A program made the translations under genes and the position numbers. Positions 24,195-32,874 of a DNA stretch of 57,710 nucleotides are shown here, one piece after another; position 1 is the first letter of the stretch, and every line of letters begins with the position of its first letter. The notes beneath the pieces were generated by a model. That model saw only the letters and a program-made list of their open reading frames with translations, was not told the origin of the DNA and searched no databases. The DNA is from Flavobacterium sp. UBA6195 (lineage in GTDB: Bacteria > Bacteroidota > Bacteroidia > Flavobacteriales > Flavobacteriaceae): positions 1 through 57,710 of the forward strand of contig NZ_DITB01000015.1 in the NCBI RefSeq assembly GCF_002422095.1, written 5' to 3'.

Positions 24195-27100
24195 TAATAG
24201 TGTATTTTTTTATTAATAATTCCTTTTGATGTTGTTATTTTAAGAATCAATACCTGATTACTTGAAATATACTGTTTTATTTTATAGATTGTCTCATTAG
24301 TAGATGATGTAAAAAGTACTCGTCCGAGCGTATCCCATACTTCTACTTTTTCTAAAGGCAACTTACCTGCATCAATTATCAAGTCTCCCTCATGCTTATA
24401 AATAATAACAGAATTGTAAAATTGTTGTAAATCCTCACTTAAAAAACTATCGGTATACACAATTTCAAATCGACTATTAAAAACACCCGCATTTGAAGTA
24501 AATGTGTAAGCACCATTACTAGTATTATGTATAGCACCCGTTGTATTATCCTTTATAAAAATAGGAGAATTAGTACTGTCTTCAAAACAACCCTCTTTGT
24601 TACCCATTATAAAAGTATAAGTCCCCGCTACATCTGTCTTAAAACCAAGAGGAACCACATCGGAACTATCAAAAGGCAATGAACGTGCTTGTATTATATA
24701 TTCATCATTAGCTAAAATAGAAGTTACAGCAAGCGGGCTATCGTTAAAATATTTTGCATCTAAAGCTTCATCAATAGCCATAGTAGCACCCTCAAAATAT
24801 CCTATGAGGGTTTGCCCTACTTGCTCATTATCTTTGAGCAAGTTTAACCAAAAACGATGAGCTGATGCAGTATTTATCTCAGGTGTATCATTTGTTGTTC
24901 TTAAAAAAACACTTGATACTCCGTTAGCAGAAACCCGCATTGAATTTGTAAAACTTAATGAAGATGCATTGTTTGCTTTCACAAAAAAACCTTGACCAAC
25001 TTCAATATTAGAAAAAGGACCATTTGCACCATTTCCTACATAACCCGCTCCTGTTAAGGTTCCATAACCAGACCCAAGTGCTCCGTTTCTTTTTCTGTAA
25101 AAGTAAAGAGCAGTACCTATAGAAGGGTTTGCCAACTTAAATGCAGCAATAGAAATTGGAGAGGGATAGGGATTTCCAACTAAATTATATCCATTATTTA
25201 CTGTTGACAAAGAAACCGTAATATCACCTGTATTTGGCACCCCTACAAAAACACCTTCAAAACTAGTTCCTGCTATAGAACTATTTATATAATCTGGCCA
25301 GTTATTTGGCATTCGAATTAAATACCCTTTCGCTCTATGAAAAACTTTAGTATTTACATCAGTTGTTGTAAAAAGTTCTTGTACATAGGCTCCGTTTTGA
25401 CCACTGGACGTATCATAAGAATAGAATCTATTGTAAAGAGTTTGAGGTGAAAAATTTCTTAAATTTTGATTTAGTACAGGAGACGACCACAATGTATAAT
25501 CTTGACGATAAAGGGGATGAGAATATCTTTTAACCGTAATTGGCCCAACGTTTTCAGCTGTAGTATTATTTTGAATTAGAGCTGCTCCACTTTCTACGAT
25601 AAACTTCGTAGCATCATTAGTTGCATTGTTTACTTCATTAGCCACACGTAATGTTTTTCCTGTAGTTACGATTACCGAACCACCTGAATTTACTGTAATG
25701 GATTTAGCCTCTAATGAAGTGGTCATCGGAAGTGCTCCATTAACAATAGCATTCATATCTAAAGCTGGCGCTTCATTTGACCATGTATTACCGTCCCAAA
25801 TTGTAGTATCAGGTCTTGTAATAACTTGAATTTCATTAGAATTTGCAGATGAAGTTGATCCATTTTTGGCACGAACACGGTAGTAATAAGTAGTAGATGG
25901 GGTTAGACCAGTCACATCTTTAAAAATAGTAGGTACGGTCACTGAAAATGGTGAATTAGTAATTGGAGTTTCTACGATACTAGTACCATTATAAGTGTAA
26001 GTTACAACAATCTTGCTAAGACGTGCAGCAGAACGACCAGTTAAAGTTGTATTTTGTATTACAAATTTAGAAATAGCTGATAAACCAGATATTGAGGTAG
26101 TACCTGGTGTATTGGTAAATGTTCCAGTACCAGCTGCTGTAGTAGCATTGTCAACATAATACGCATAGTTAGCAGTTTGAGTACCAGAGCCTGTTACAAA
26201 ATCAACTTTAGTAACTGTAATACCACCTGTAATATTTAATGTAAATGTATTCCCATTACCAGCTAGGGTATTACCATATAACCGTATACCTGCACCAGTA
26301 TCATAATATGCAGGAGCAGTACCTGAGTCGTTTTGTTCTGTTGTGAAACTAAGAAGACCACTGCTAATAGTACCTGAAGGTAATGTTTCAGCATTGGTGT
26401 AACCGTTATTAGCAAAAACATTTGTTACTGTTGCTTCCGTTGGTGTTGTATTTGATATTTTAGTATACACATCAAGCTCATAACTTGCTGCACCCGGCAT
26501 GGCATTCCAATTGGCTGTAAATGAAGTTGCATTTACATTTGTTGCTAGTGTAGCCACAGCTAATGGTGCTCCTAAATTAAATGGCGCTGAAGTCACCGAA
26601 GTTAAACCAGGACTGGTAAATGTAATGGTTGCTCCTGTAACTGCGGCTATATTTGAAGCAGTTAAACCACTGTAAGAAAGCGTTCCTGACACAGCATTTA
26701 TTGCCGTAGTTCCTCCTATTATCCATGCTCCAGCTCCTACGGTAGCTGTTACAGTTGCCGTACTTTCAGTCAAATTTCCATATTGGTCTACTACAAGTAA
26801 TTCGGGTTGAATACTTAAAACTCCCCCATTAGTATTTGGAGCCACTGGCTGCGTAACCATTAATAATTTAGCAGGAACCCCATGTCCTAAACTCTGTGTA
26901 ACTGGGGCATCATTATACCCATTAGCTTTAATAACAATATTTTTATTTGCTGTACCCGTTTGTAATAAACTAGCTGGAACAGAGGCAGAAGGTGTAAAGG
27001 TAATTTTACCCGATAAAGCAGCATAACCATCTGTTAATGTAGTTCCGTTTATTGAAATTTGTGTTATAGCCGCACGCCAAGCCGAATCATCCGTAAAGGT

Positions 27101-29053
27101 AACATCAAAAGGTGCATCAACAGTTGCATTTGATGCTGCAGTAAGAATTGGAGGTGATTGTAATGGTATAATTGTAATTACCCCATCTGCCGGTGTCAAT
27201 GTATAATTAGCTGCTGACAATAATGAGAGTACTGGTGTAATAGTCACTCCAGATGTCCCTGCAACTGTGCTAGTTGTGTAAGTTGTATTGTAGGTAACTG
27301 AACCTGAAAGTACCGAAGCATTTTCACCATTAACAAAACCAGTAGCAGTGTAAGTGCCTGCACCAGTTACTGTGTTGACTGCTGTACCTTGAAATACTGA
27401 TTGATTATTAGCTGTTATAGTTAAAGCTTTACGAGCAACACTGTTTCCAGAAGCGGAAGTAGTGATATTTACATTAGTTGCCCCGGTAGAACTCAAAACA
27501 ATATTTTTAGAATTATATGATCCTGCAACAGTGGCTGTAGCTTTTAAACGAACACTCAATGTACCACTAGCACTACCAGCTGTCTGTGTAAATGTAGCAG
27601 TCGTTCCATATGTTGTACCATCGGCTGAAACTTCAAAACCTGTTGGGGCGGTAGCTACAAGATTAGCAGTCAAATTGGCACCAGAGACAGCAAAATTTTG
27701 AACCGCCGAAGCTGTTCCGTAAGTTGTTGTAAAGGTAGTTGCAGTAGTAGCCCCCGTAATGACAGGTGATGGGCCAGGAATATTAAACGTATTTGAGGTT
27801 ACTCCTGTTAAGCCTGTACTTGAAAACGTTATGGTTGCTCCCGTTACTGCTGCTGCACTGGTAGCTGTTAAATTTGTAAAAGTAGCCACCCCTGCCGAAG
27901 CACTTACGGTTGTGGTTCCTCCTATTGTCCAAGTTCCTGCCCCTACAGCCGCTGTTATAGAAGCGGTGCTAGTTGTTGCATTTCCATATTGATCTAAAAC
28001 AGTTACCTTAGGTTGTGTAGCCAAAGTCCCTCCGTTAGCCGTTGGTGCTGTTGGTTGCGTATTCATGCTTAATTTATTTGCTGCTCCAGCCCCAATGGTT
28101 TGTGTAACCGTTGCGTTATTGTATCCTGTTGCTGAAACTATGATGCTTTTAGAGCCAGCCGCTTGTAACAAAGTAGCCGCTGAAGGTGTAAACGTAATTT
28201 TACCTGCTGAAACCGCATAAGCCGAAGCTGACAAAGTCGTTCCTCCTACTGAGATACTCGAAATGGCTGTTCTCCAAGTAGCATTATCAGTAAAAGTCAC
28301 ATCAAATGGTGCATCTACTGTAGCTGAAACTGCTGCAGTTAATGATGGAGGGGGAGAACCTGCTGAATTTGCCTGAATAATTAAATCATCAATAGCCAAT
28401 ATAGGACTACTATTTGTAGTTCTTGACCAACGAAACATAATCTCTGAACCAGCTGGAACATTGACTGTTAATGTGTTTGATATTGCTGTTCTGTTTGCTG
28501 GATTATTACCATTTAGAGGACCTGCAGTCCCATTATTTGGAGCTGCAAAATCAAATTGAGTAGCTGGAAGCCAAGTACCACCTGTTAATGCAGTTACTGA
28601 TGAGGCCACTTGATATTCAAAAATTAAACTCCCCGCATTATTTTGTCGCCACTGCTCTCCTGTGAAACTAATATCAAAAGAAGCAATTGCAGTTGAGCTA
28701 TTATTCTTTAATCGAACTCCAAAATATTGTGCATTACCTCCAGATTGAAGACACCCTAAAGCTCTATCAGTTATGGCGGAAAAACCCGCTACACCAAGAT
28801 TCAAAACTGCTCCTGAAGTATTACTACCTGTTGAAATAAACAACGAGGTAATAGATGGAGAAATATACCAATTTGGCAAAGTAGCCGTCGTATTATTTGT
28901 CCAAGAAGTCGCCGCTGTTGAACTTAATTGATTAAAATTTTGCGTGTAAGTTTGTGGCAAACTAGTTATACTGACTTGCCCAAAAACACTTTGTTGGACT
29001 CCCAAACTAAACAAGAAAATGAAAAAAACACTAGCTAATGCTGGTTTTTTCAT
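24194..29053 (-). CDS. Giant secreted protein with MBG/DUF1533-like repeats, FN3 and T9SS type C signal
   Basis: A 1619-residue protein from ATG 29053, where a signal peptide starts (MKKPALASVFFIFLFSLGVQ, cleavage after VFGQ). The frame extends 56 codons further upstream but those lack a signal. Architecture: a beta-rich N-terminal domain; two long repeats each opening with ATVDAPFDVTFTD (the first around 244-256) and continuing through a DQYGN bacterial-Ig-like segment; an MBG-like block (RKALTITANNQSVFQGT) between them; FN3-like SFTANWNAMPGAASYELDV; then a large C-terminal region. The last 75 residues (VEVWDTLGRVLFTSS...NQVLILKIT...NKKIHY) match a T9SS type C sorting signal. It is probably a surface adhesin or matrix protein. 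Confidence 0.9.
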   Translation of the reverse strand: MKKPALASVFFIFLFSLGVQQSVFGQVSITSLPQTYTQNFNQLSSTAATSWTNNTTATLPNWYISPSITSLFISTGSNTSGAVLNLGVAGFSAITDRALGCLQSGGNAQYFGVRLKNNSSTAIASFDISFTGEQWRQNNAGSLIFEYQVASSVTALTGGTWLPATQFDFAAPNNGTAGPLNGNNPANRTAISNTLTVNVPAGSEIMFRWSRTTNSSPILAIDDLIIQANSAGSPPPSLTAAVSATVDAPFDVTFTDNATWRTAISSISVGGTTLSASAYAVSAGKITFTPSAATLLQAAGSKSIIVSATGYNNATVTQTIGAGAANKLSMNTQPTAPTANGGTLATQPKVTVLDQYGNATTSTASITAAVGAGTWTIGGTTTVSASAGVATFTNLTATSAAAVTGATITFSSTGLTGVTSNTFNIPGPSPVITGATTATTFTTTYGTASAVQNFAVSGANLTANLVATAPTGFEVSADGTTYGTTATFTQTAGSASGTLSVRLKATATVAGSYNSKNIVLSSTGATNVNITTSASGNSVARKALTITANNQSVFQGTAVNTVTGAGTYTATGFVNGENASVLSGSVTYNTTYTTSTVAGTSGVTITPVLSLLSAANYTLTPADGVITIIPLQSPPILTAASNATVDAPFDVTFTDDSAWRAAITQISINGTTLTDGYAALSGKITFTPSASVPASLLQTGTANKNIVIKANGYNDAPVTQSLGHGVPAKLLMVTQPVAPNTNGGVLSIQPELLVVDQYGNLTESTATVTATVGAGAWIIGGTTAINAVSGTLSYSGLTASNIAAVTGATITFTSPGLTSVTSAPFNLGAPLAVATLATNVNATSFTANWNAMPGAASYELDVYTKISNTTPTEATVTNVFANNGYTNAETLPSGTISSGLLSFTTEQNDSGTAPAYYDTGAGIRLYGNTLAGNGNTFTLNITGGITVTKVDFVTGSGTQTANYAYYVDNATTAAGTGTFTNTPGTTSISGLSAISKFVIQNTTLTGRSAARLSKIVVTYTYNGTSIVETPITNSPFSVTVPTIFKDVTGLTPSTTYYYRVRAKNGSTSSANSNEIQVITRPDTTIWDGNTWSNEAPALDMNAIVNGALPMTTSLEAKSITVNSGGSVIVTTGKTLRVANEVNNATNDATKFIVESGAALIQNNTTAENVGPITVKRYSHPLYRQDYTLWSSPVLNQNLRNFSPQTLYNRFYSYDTSSGQNGAYVQELFTTTDVNTKVFHRAKGYLIRMPNNWPDYINSSIAGTSFEGVFVGVPNTGDITVSLSTVNNGYNLVGNPYPSPISIAAFKLANPSIGTALYFYRKRNGALGSGYGTLTGAGYVGNGANGPFSNIEVGQGFFVKANNASSLSFTNSMRVSANGVSSVFLRTTNDTPEINTASAHRFWLNLLKDNEQVGQTLIGYFEGATMAIDEALDAKYFNDSPLAVTSILANDEYIIQARSLPFDSSDVVPLGFKTDVAGTYTFIMGNKEGCFEDSTNSPIFIKDNTTGAIHNTSNGAYTFTSNAGVFNSRFEIVYTDSFLSEDLQQFYNSVIIYKHEGDLIIDAGKLPLEKVEVWDTLGRVLFTSSTNETIYKIKQYISSNQVLILKITTSKGIINKKIHY

Positions 29054-29559
29054 AATAAATAAATTACTGTTTGAAAATTGCTGTTCAAAATTACTACAGC
29101 TCGTATTGGCGTTTCTCTTCTGTTCTGTTTTTTTCCCAAAAAGAACAGAAAACAACAACTTCATGCTCCATATTACAAGCAAGGTTGCATTCTTGAAAGA
29201 TAATTTTTTTTCCATTGGCATACTTTTTTGGTTGGCAGTCCTTTTTTGTCATTTCAACATTGATTTTAAAAAGACATTTTGGTTGTTTGTTTTACTTAAA
29301 TAATTCTCCAAAAATAGGCTATTCTTATTAAAAAAAAAAAAAATTTTGTTAACAAATTGAAAGGATTTTGTTAAAAAGTCGGTTCAAGCCTCCCTTTATT
29401 CCTTTTTTTGTATTTCTTTTCTTTCCTTTTATTAGCTTTTTTCTTTTCTTTCCCTACAAGTTAACTGATCCGCTCTTTTTCTATTTTAATTGGTCCCTGA
29501 TTTTAAATTTCCTTCACTTATCTTGGTTCTTGTATTTTTATCTACTAAAAAAACACCGC
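29054..29559. other. 506-bp intergenic region with polypyrimidine tract
   Basis: No convincing gene. A possible -7 element TAATTTTG (minus strand of 29086-29093) lies 33 bases upstream of the T9SS cargo ATG. There is a run of about a dozen A near 29330-29343, then AATTTTGTTAACAAATT. At 29387-29455 the plus strand is almost entirely C/T (CCTCCCTTTATTCC onward to TTTCTTTCCCT), broken only by scattered A and G bases. On the minus strand this is a purine tract after the aminotransferase gene. Confidence 0.5.
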
Positions 29560-30699
29560 TTACTTTTGAAACACTTGATGAATTACTTTTTCTATTCGTT
29601 CTCTATCCTCGTTTGATAAGTTTGATCCCGAAGGTAAGCATAATCCTTTTTCAAATACAGCTTCTGCTACGTTCGTTCCATAATAAGGACATGAAGCAAA
29701 AACGGGTTGAAGATGCATGGGTTTCCACAACGGCCTTGATTCTATGTTTTCCTTTTCAAATGCCAGCCTCAATGTTTCTCTAGTGATCCCTTGTGTTTTT
29801 GCGGGATCAATCAAAATTGCAGACAACCAATAGTTTGCTGTTGTATTGGTTGGTGTTTCCATGACCTGCACCCCTACTATGTCTTGAAAAACTTCTTTGT
29901 AAAAAGCCTGCATGCTTTGTCTTGCTTTGACATGCTTGTCCAGTACTTCCATTTGTCCTCTTCCAATACCGGCACATACATTACTCATACGGTAGTTGTA
30001 TCCAATTTCGCTATGTTGATAATGTGGCGCTTGATCCCGTGCTTGTGTAGCTAAGAAAACTACTTTTTCTTTTACTTTTGGATCAGGGGTCACTAAAGCT
30101 CCCCCACCTGAGGTTGTAATAATTTTGTTTCCATTAAAAGACAGAATACCTATATCACCTAAGGTACCACAAGCTTGACCTTCATAATAGCTTCCTAACG
30201 CTTCGGCACTGTCTTCAACAATAGGAATTTCGTATTTTGTTGCTATGGCTTTTATTTCCTTTGCCTTGAAAGGGACACCATATAAATGTACTGCAATGAT
30301 TGCCTTTGGTTTTTTTCCTTTTTTGATTCGGTCTTCAATTGCTTCTTCCAATGCCTTTGGAGAAATGTTCCAAGTTTCAGGCTCGCTATCTACAAATATG
30401 GGATGCGCTCCTAGATAAGTAATAGGATTGGCTGATGCGGCAAACGTCATGCTTTGACAAATGACTTCATCTCCTGCTTTCACTCCTAACACGATTAATG
30501 CTAAATGCAATGCAGCCGTTCCTGAACTTAAAGCTGCTACCTGAACTTTGTTTCCTAAATAGTGCTCTAAATCTTGTTCAAAACCTGTTACGTGAGGTCC
30601 TAAGGGTGCTATCCAATTGGTATCAAAAGCTTCTTGAATAAATTTTTGTTCGTTACCCCCCATATGAGGTGAGGATAACCAAATTTTAGGCTGATTCAT
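29560..30699 (-). CDS. DegT/DnrJ/EryC1/StrS-family sugar aminotransferase (PglE-like)
   Basis: A 379-residue PLP enzyme. The PLP lysine is K192 in FNGNKIITTSGGG (188-200). LSSGTAALHLAL (58-69) and VEDSAEALGSYYEG (161-174, the Asp contacting the pyridine nitrogen) are intact. The starting segment IWLSSPHMGGNEQKFIQEAFDTNWIAPLG is typical of UDP-4-keto-6-deoxy-GlcNAc 4-aminotransferases such as PglE. It would make the 4-amino sugar that a PglD-like enzyme (36666-37307) acylates. No matching 4,6-dehydratase is seen in this window. It is probably driven by the box at 30717-30724. Confidence 0.92.
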   Translation of the reverse strand: MNQPKIWLSSPHMGGNEQKFIQEAFDTNWIAPLGPHVTGFEQDLEHYLGNKVQVAALSSGTAALHLALIVLGVKAGDEVICQSMTFAASANPITYLGAHPIFVDSEPETWNISPKALEEAIEDRIKKGKKPKAIIAVHLYGVPFKAKEIKAIATKYEIPIVEDSAEALGSYYEGQACGTLGDIGILSFNGNKIITTSGGGALVTPDPKVKEKVVFLATQARDQAPHYQHSEIGYNYRMSNVCAGIGRGQMEVLDKHVKARQSMQAFYKEVFQDIVGVQVMETPTNTTANYWLSAILIDPAKTQGITRETLRLAFEKENIESRPLWKPMHLQPVFASCPYYGTNVAEAVFEKGLCLPSGSNLSNEDRERIEKVIHQVFQK

Positions 30700-30716
30700 T
30701 TTTGTTTATGTTTATG

Positions 30717-30724
30717 CAAATATA
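30717..30724 (-). promoter_or_regulatory. Candidate -7 element for the aminotransferase
   Basis: TATATTTG on the minus strand, an exact TAnnTTTG, 18 bases upstream of the aminotransferase ATG. It suggests that this gene can be transcribed apart from the long operon. Confidence 0.45.
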
Positions 30725-30815
30725 TTCTTTTTTCTTTTGTGAGAAAATAGCTTTCAGAAGAAGTTTATTTTTACAAGCTATTTCACCTACGTGTTCACTT
30801 TTACTTTTTACTCTT

Positions 30816-31307
30816 TTAGCCATTCCCTCCTTTGTTGGCATTCTGAATTAGTTGATCAACATCAACAGAAAGATTACATATAGTATAGCATATTATCAGA
30901 AAATCGAGTTTCCTCTTTTTATTTTTCACATACCATTTGTTAATTCTTACTTTATCGGGCCAAATTACCTCATCATTGTATTGTAACGGGTTGGATTGCT
31001 GGGCTAGAAGTTGTTCTTCTTTTCTATATTTCAGGGAAGCCAACCCTGTAATTCCTGGTTTTACGGTTAGTATGATTCGGTCCTCACCTTTTAATTGATC
31101 CGCATAACCAGGCACGTCGGGTCTTGGTCCTACCCAAGTCATTTCTCCTTTAAGTATATTAAATATTTGAGGAAGTTCGTCTAGTTTGGTTTTTCGGAGA
31201 AAACGTCCCCAAGCATTGGGTTGGATTTTCCCTTTAGGGATGGTTCTCAGTTTGTATATTGTAAAGGGACGTCCTTCTTTGCCTATTCGGGTTTGTTTGA
31301 ACAACAT
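30816..31307 (-). CDS. Bacterial sugar transferase lacking its N-terminal membrane helix (truncated)
   Basis: 163 residues that begin directly with MLFKQTRIGKEGRPFTIYKLRT, which corresponds to the stretch after the membrane helix in normal 200-residue enzymes (compare FFMQQRPGKNEKIFKLIKFKT in the intact paralogue at 37318-37920). The catalytic region is preserved: KTKLDELPQIFNILKGEMTWVGPRPD and KPGITGLASLKYR. About 38 N-terminal residues are missing. Upstream in frame there is only EIHKF and then a TGA stop, followed by the palindrome array, so the 5' end was probably lost when the array formed or inserted. It may be a pseudogene, or a soluble remnant expressed from the box at 31327-31334. 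Confidence 0.75.
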   Translation of the reverse strand: MLFKQTRIGKEGRPFTIYKLRTIPKGKIQPNAWGRFLRKTKLDELPQIFNILKGEMTWVGPRPDVPGYADQLKGEDRIILTVKPGITGLASLKYRKEEQLLAQQSNPLQYNDEVIWPDKVRINKWYVKNKKRKLDFLIICYTICNLSVDVDQLIQNANKGGNG

Positions 31308-31326
31308 AAATTTGTGAATTTCTTTT

Positions 31327-31334
31327 CAAAGATA
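31327..31334 (-). promoter_or_regulatory. Candidate -7 element in front of the truncated sugar transferase
   Basis: TATCTTTG on the minus strand, an exact TAnnTTTG, 20 bases upstream of the ATG at 31307. It lies between the repeat array and the truncated gene. Confidence 0.4.
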
Positions 31335-31361
31335 GGGATTTATTTTATTGGGGCGCTATGT

Positions 31362-31616
31362 TCTGCGGTGGCTTCGAGGGAGGCGGTGGCTTCGAGAGCC
31401 TCAGCCACCGGGAAAAAAGCCTCAGCGACCGGAGGAGACTCAGCCACCGAAAAAAAAGCCTCAGCGACCGGAGAAAAAGACCTCAGCCACCGAAAAAAGA
31501 ACTCAGCGACCGAGGGGGAAGAAAGACTCAGCTACGGTTCTGCGGTGGCTTCGAGGGCCTCAGCCACCGAAGGAGACTCAGCCACCGGAGGGGGACTCAG
31601 CTACCGGGAAGGTGGA
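31362..31616. repeat. Array of CTCAGCCACCG-type repeats and 27-nt palindromes, left of the GIY-YIG gene
   Basis: About ten variants of CTCAGCCACCG (also CAGCGACCG and CAGCTACCG) are spaced 18-26 bases apart, joined by A/G-rich spacers. Two 27-nt imperfect palindromes, CGGTGGCT-11-AGCCACCG, lie at 31384-31410 and 31543-31569. The region is strikingly GC-rich for this genome. A related array follows the GIY-YIG gene at 31962-32070. The open frames across it on the plus strand are low-complexity and I do not regard them as genes. Confidence 0.85.
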
Positions 31617-31626
31617 GGGTACGATT

Positions 31627-31926
31627 TTATTTATTGAAATCTAAATCTCTGTATGCTTTTGCGAGTTGTGGTAATGTATGTGTCGCTCCTTCTATTAGTG
31701 CTTCTTTCTTTTTTCTACTCCAGCCTTGTACTTGCTTTTCTCTTCTAAAGGCTTGGTCAATTCTGGTATATTCTTCATAATAGACTAATAGGACTGGTAG
31801 TCTTTTTTTGGTATGGTTTGCTCCTTCTCCTTTTTGATGTTGCTCTAGTCTTTTTTCTAAATCTATGGTGCTTCCCGTGTAATAGGTCCCATCTGCACAA
31901 AGTAAAATATACATGTAGCCTTTCAT
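31627..31926 (-). CDS. Single-domain GIY-YIG nuclease family protein
   Basis: A 99-residue GIY-YIG (UPF0213/URI-type) domain and nothing else. It starts MKGYMYILLCADGTYYTGST, where YMYIL stands for GIY and YYTG for YIG. The catalytic arginine lies in LEKRLEQH (about 25-32). The glutamate helix has RREKQVQGWSRKKKEALI (about 61-78). Such proteins cut DNA, and the Ssn family in Neisseria cleaves single-stranded genomic repeats, to my memory. Both flanks here are repeat arrays (31362-31616 and 31962-32070) sharing near-identical 40-nt segments. It is a transposable-looking insert within the polysaccharide operon. Confidence 0.93.
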   Translation of the reverse strand: MKGYMYILLCADGTYYTGSTIDLEKRLEQHQKGEGANHTKKRLPVLLVYYEEYTRIDQAFRREKQVQGWSRKKKEALIEGATHTLPQLAKAYRDLDFNK

Positions 31927-31961
31927 GGTTTTTATTTTTTAATTCTTTTCATTTGGTTTTG

Positions 31962-32070
31962 GGGTGGCTTCGAGGGGGGCGGTGGCTTCGAGAGCCTCAG
32001 CTACAGTTCTGCGGTGGCTTCGAGGGCCTCAGCCACCGGAGAAGAAAAACTCAGCTACCGGAGAAGGACT
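31962..32070. repeat. CTCAGCCACCG-type repeat array right of the GIY-YIG gene
   Basis: Contains a degenerate palindrome at 31980-32004 and a perfect copy at 32012-32038 (CGGTGGCT, 11 bases, AGCCACCG) identical over 27 nt to 31543-31569. It also has further CAGCTACCG units to 32060. The longer segment CAGCTACnGTTCTGCGGTGG and onward is shared with 31528-31570 at over 40 nt with one mismatch. Confidence 0.85.
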
Positions 32071-32099
32071 GGGGTACTGAAAATGGGGTGTGTTTTGGG

Positions 32100-32846
32100 T
32101 TACCAGCTGTCTTTGTAGTATTTGAGTTTTTCTCTAAGGTAGGTGTTCATAGCTGAAAGGGAGTTGTAGGATGGTAGTGTGAATCCGTTGTAGTCATGAG
32201 GTCCTTTTTTGATGTTGTAATTGGTGGGAGCGCCTTGCATGTGTATGCCTGCTTTTTGGTAGAGCATTAAAGCTCTAGGGAGATGTAAGGCGTCTGAGAC
32301 GACAATTCCTTTTTTGTTTTTACCTAGCTTTTTAATGAAGGCATCGACTTCTTCTGCCGTATTGCTAGGTGTAGTAAGGGTTAGGATATTTTGCTTTGGT
32401 ATACCTAAGGCAATGGCTGCTTTTTTTACTACTTCGGCTTGTGTGATTCCTCCATATTTGGTGTTTCCTGAGGTCACTATTTTATAATGAGGTAATTGCC
32501 GAGCTATTCTTATTGCTTCAACTAGACGGGCTAAGGTAGTGGTATTTAACTGACTGGTAGGTGCTAATAACGTATCTGCACTAAAACCTGCCCCTAATAC
32601 GTGGATGTATTGCATTTGGGTGGTATCGCAATTTTTGATGTTCCACTGCGGTACTTTGGCTTCTTCGAACGCTATTAATTGGGCCGGTAGATACCGGGTT
32701 GTTATTAACAGTATCAGTAGTATTAACCCCCATCCTACCTTTGGAATGGTTTTTACTCCTTTTTTATAAGCAACCAATATAACAAAAAAAACCCCTAGTA
32801 GTAAAAAATTACTAAGGGTTATGTTTTCTAATAGCCAATCTTTCAT
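32100..32846 (-). CDS. YdcF/ElyC/SanA-family membrane protein (DUF218)
   Basis: A 248-residue protein with two N-terminal hydrophobic segments (about 11-26 and 35-50) and a periplasmic DUF218 domain. Motifs are YIHVLGAGFSADTLL (residues about 79-93), YKIVTSGNTKYGGITQAEVV and GIVVSDALHLPRALMLYQKAGI. Members such as ElyC and SanA affect envelope polysaccharide and cell-wall precursor handling. It is at the downstream end of the polysaccharide gene run, 28 bases after the MBL hydrolase gene, followed by the repeat array. Confidence 0.88.
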   Translation of the reverse strand: MKDWLLENITLSNFLLLGVFFVILVAYKKGVKTIPKVGWGLILLILLITTRYLPAQLIAFEEAKVPQWNIKNCDTTQMQYIHVLGAGFSADTLLAPTSQLNTTTLARLVEAIRIARQLPHYKIVTSGNTKYGGITQAEVVKKAAIALGIPKQNILTLTTPSNTAEEVDAFIKKLGKNKKGIVVSDALHLPRALMLYQKAGIHMQGAPTNYNIKKGPHDYNGFTLPSYNSLSAMNTYLREKLKYYKDSW

Positions 32847-32874
32847 AGCGATGATTTTATTGTCGTCCAGCTAG

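Noticed and set aside
27462..27992. Plus-strand open frames opposite the giant T9SS cargo gene
   Set aside because: They run antisense to strongly coding DNA and have the hydrophobic, valine/proline-rich look of antisense translations of Thr/Ala/Gly-rich repeats.
29054..29221. N-terminal extension of the giant T9SS protein by 56 residues
   Set aside because: The extension (MPMEKKLSFKNATLL...) lacks a signal peptide, whereas MKKPALASVFF at 29053 begins a clear one, as a T9SS cargo requires.
29019..29616. Plus-strand open frames in the 29-kb gap, T/C-rich
   Set aside because: Composed mainly of Phe, Leu and Ser from the polypyrimidine tract. No family, no plausible start context and overlap with real genes on the other strand.
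31362..31616. Array of short similar units, considered as a CRISPR
   Set aside because: Units are only about 11 bases with spacers of a few to a dozen A/G-rich bases, not the 24-40 base repeats and spacers of a CRISPR. There are no cas genes anywhere in the window.
31221..31780. Three overlapping plus-strand open frames across the CTCAGCCACCG array (98-140 codons)
   Set aside because: They translate the low-complexity repeat in different frames, have no recognisable domain and lie antisense to the sugar transferase and GIY-YIG genes. They are products of GC-rich repeats lacking stop codons.
32761..32820. Hairpin AACCCCTAGTA...TACTAAGGGTT inside the YdcF gene as a regulatory element
   Set aside because: It has a mismatch and lies in the coding sequence of the second membrane-helix region. 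It is likely a chance result of AT-rich codons, with no T tract in place for a terminator.
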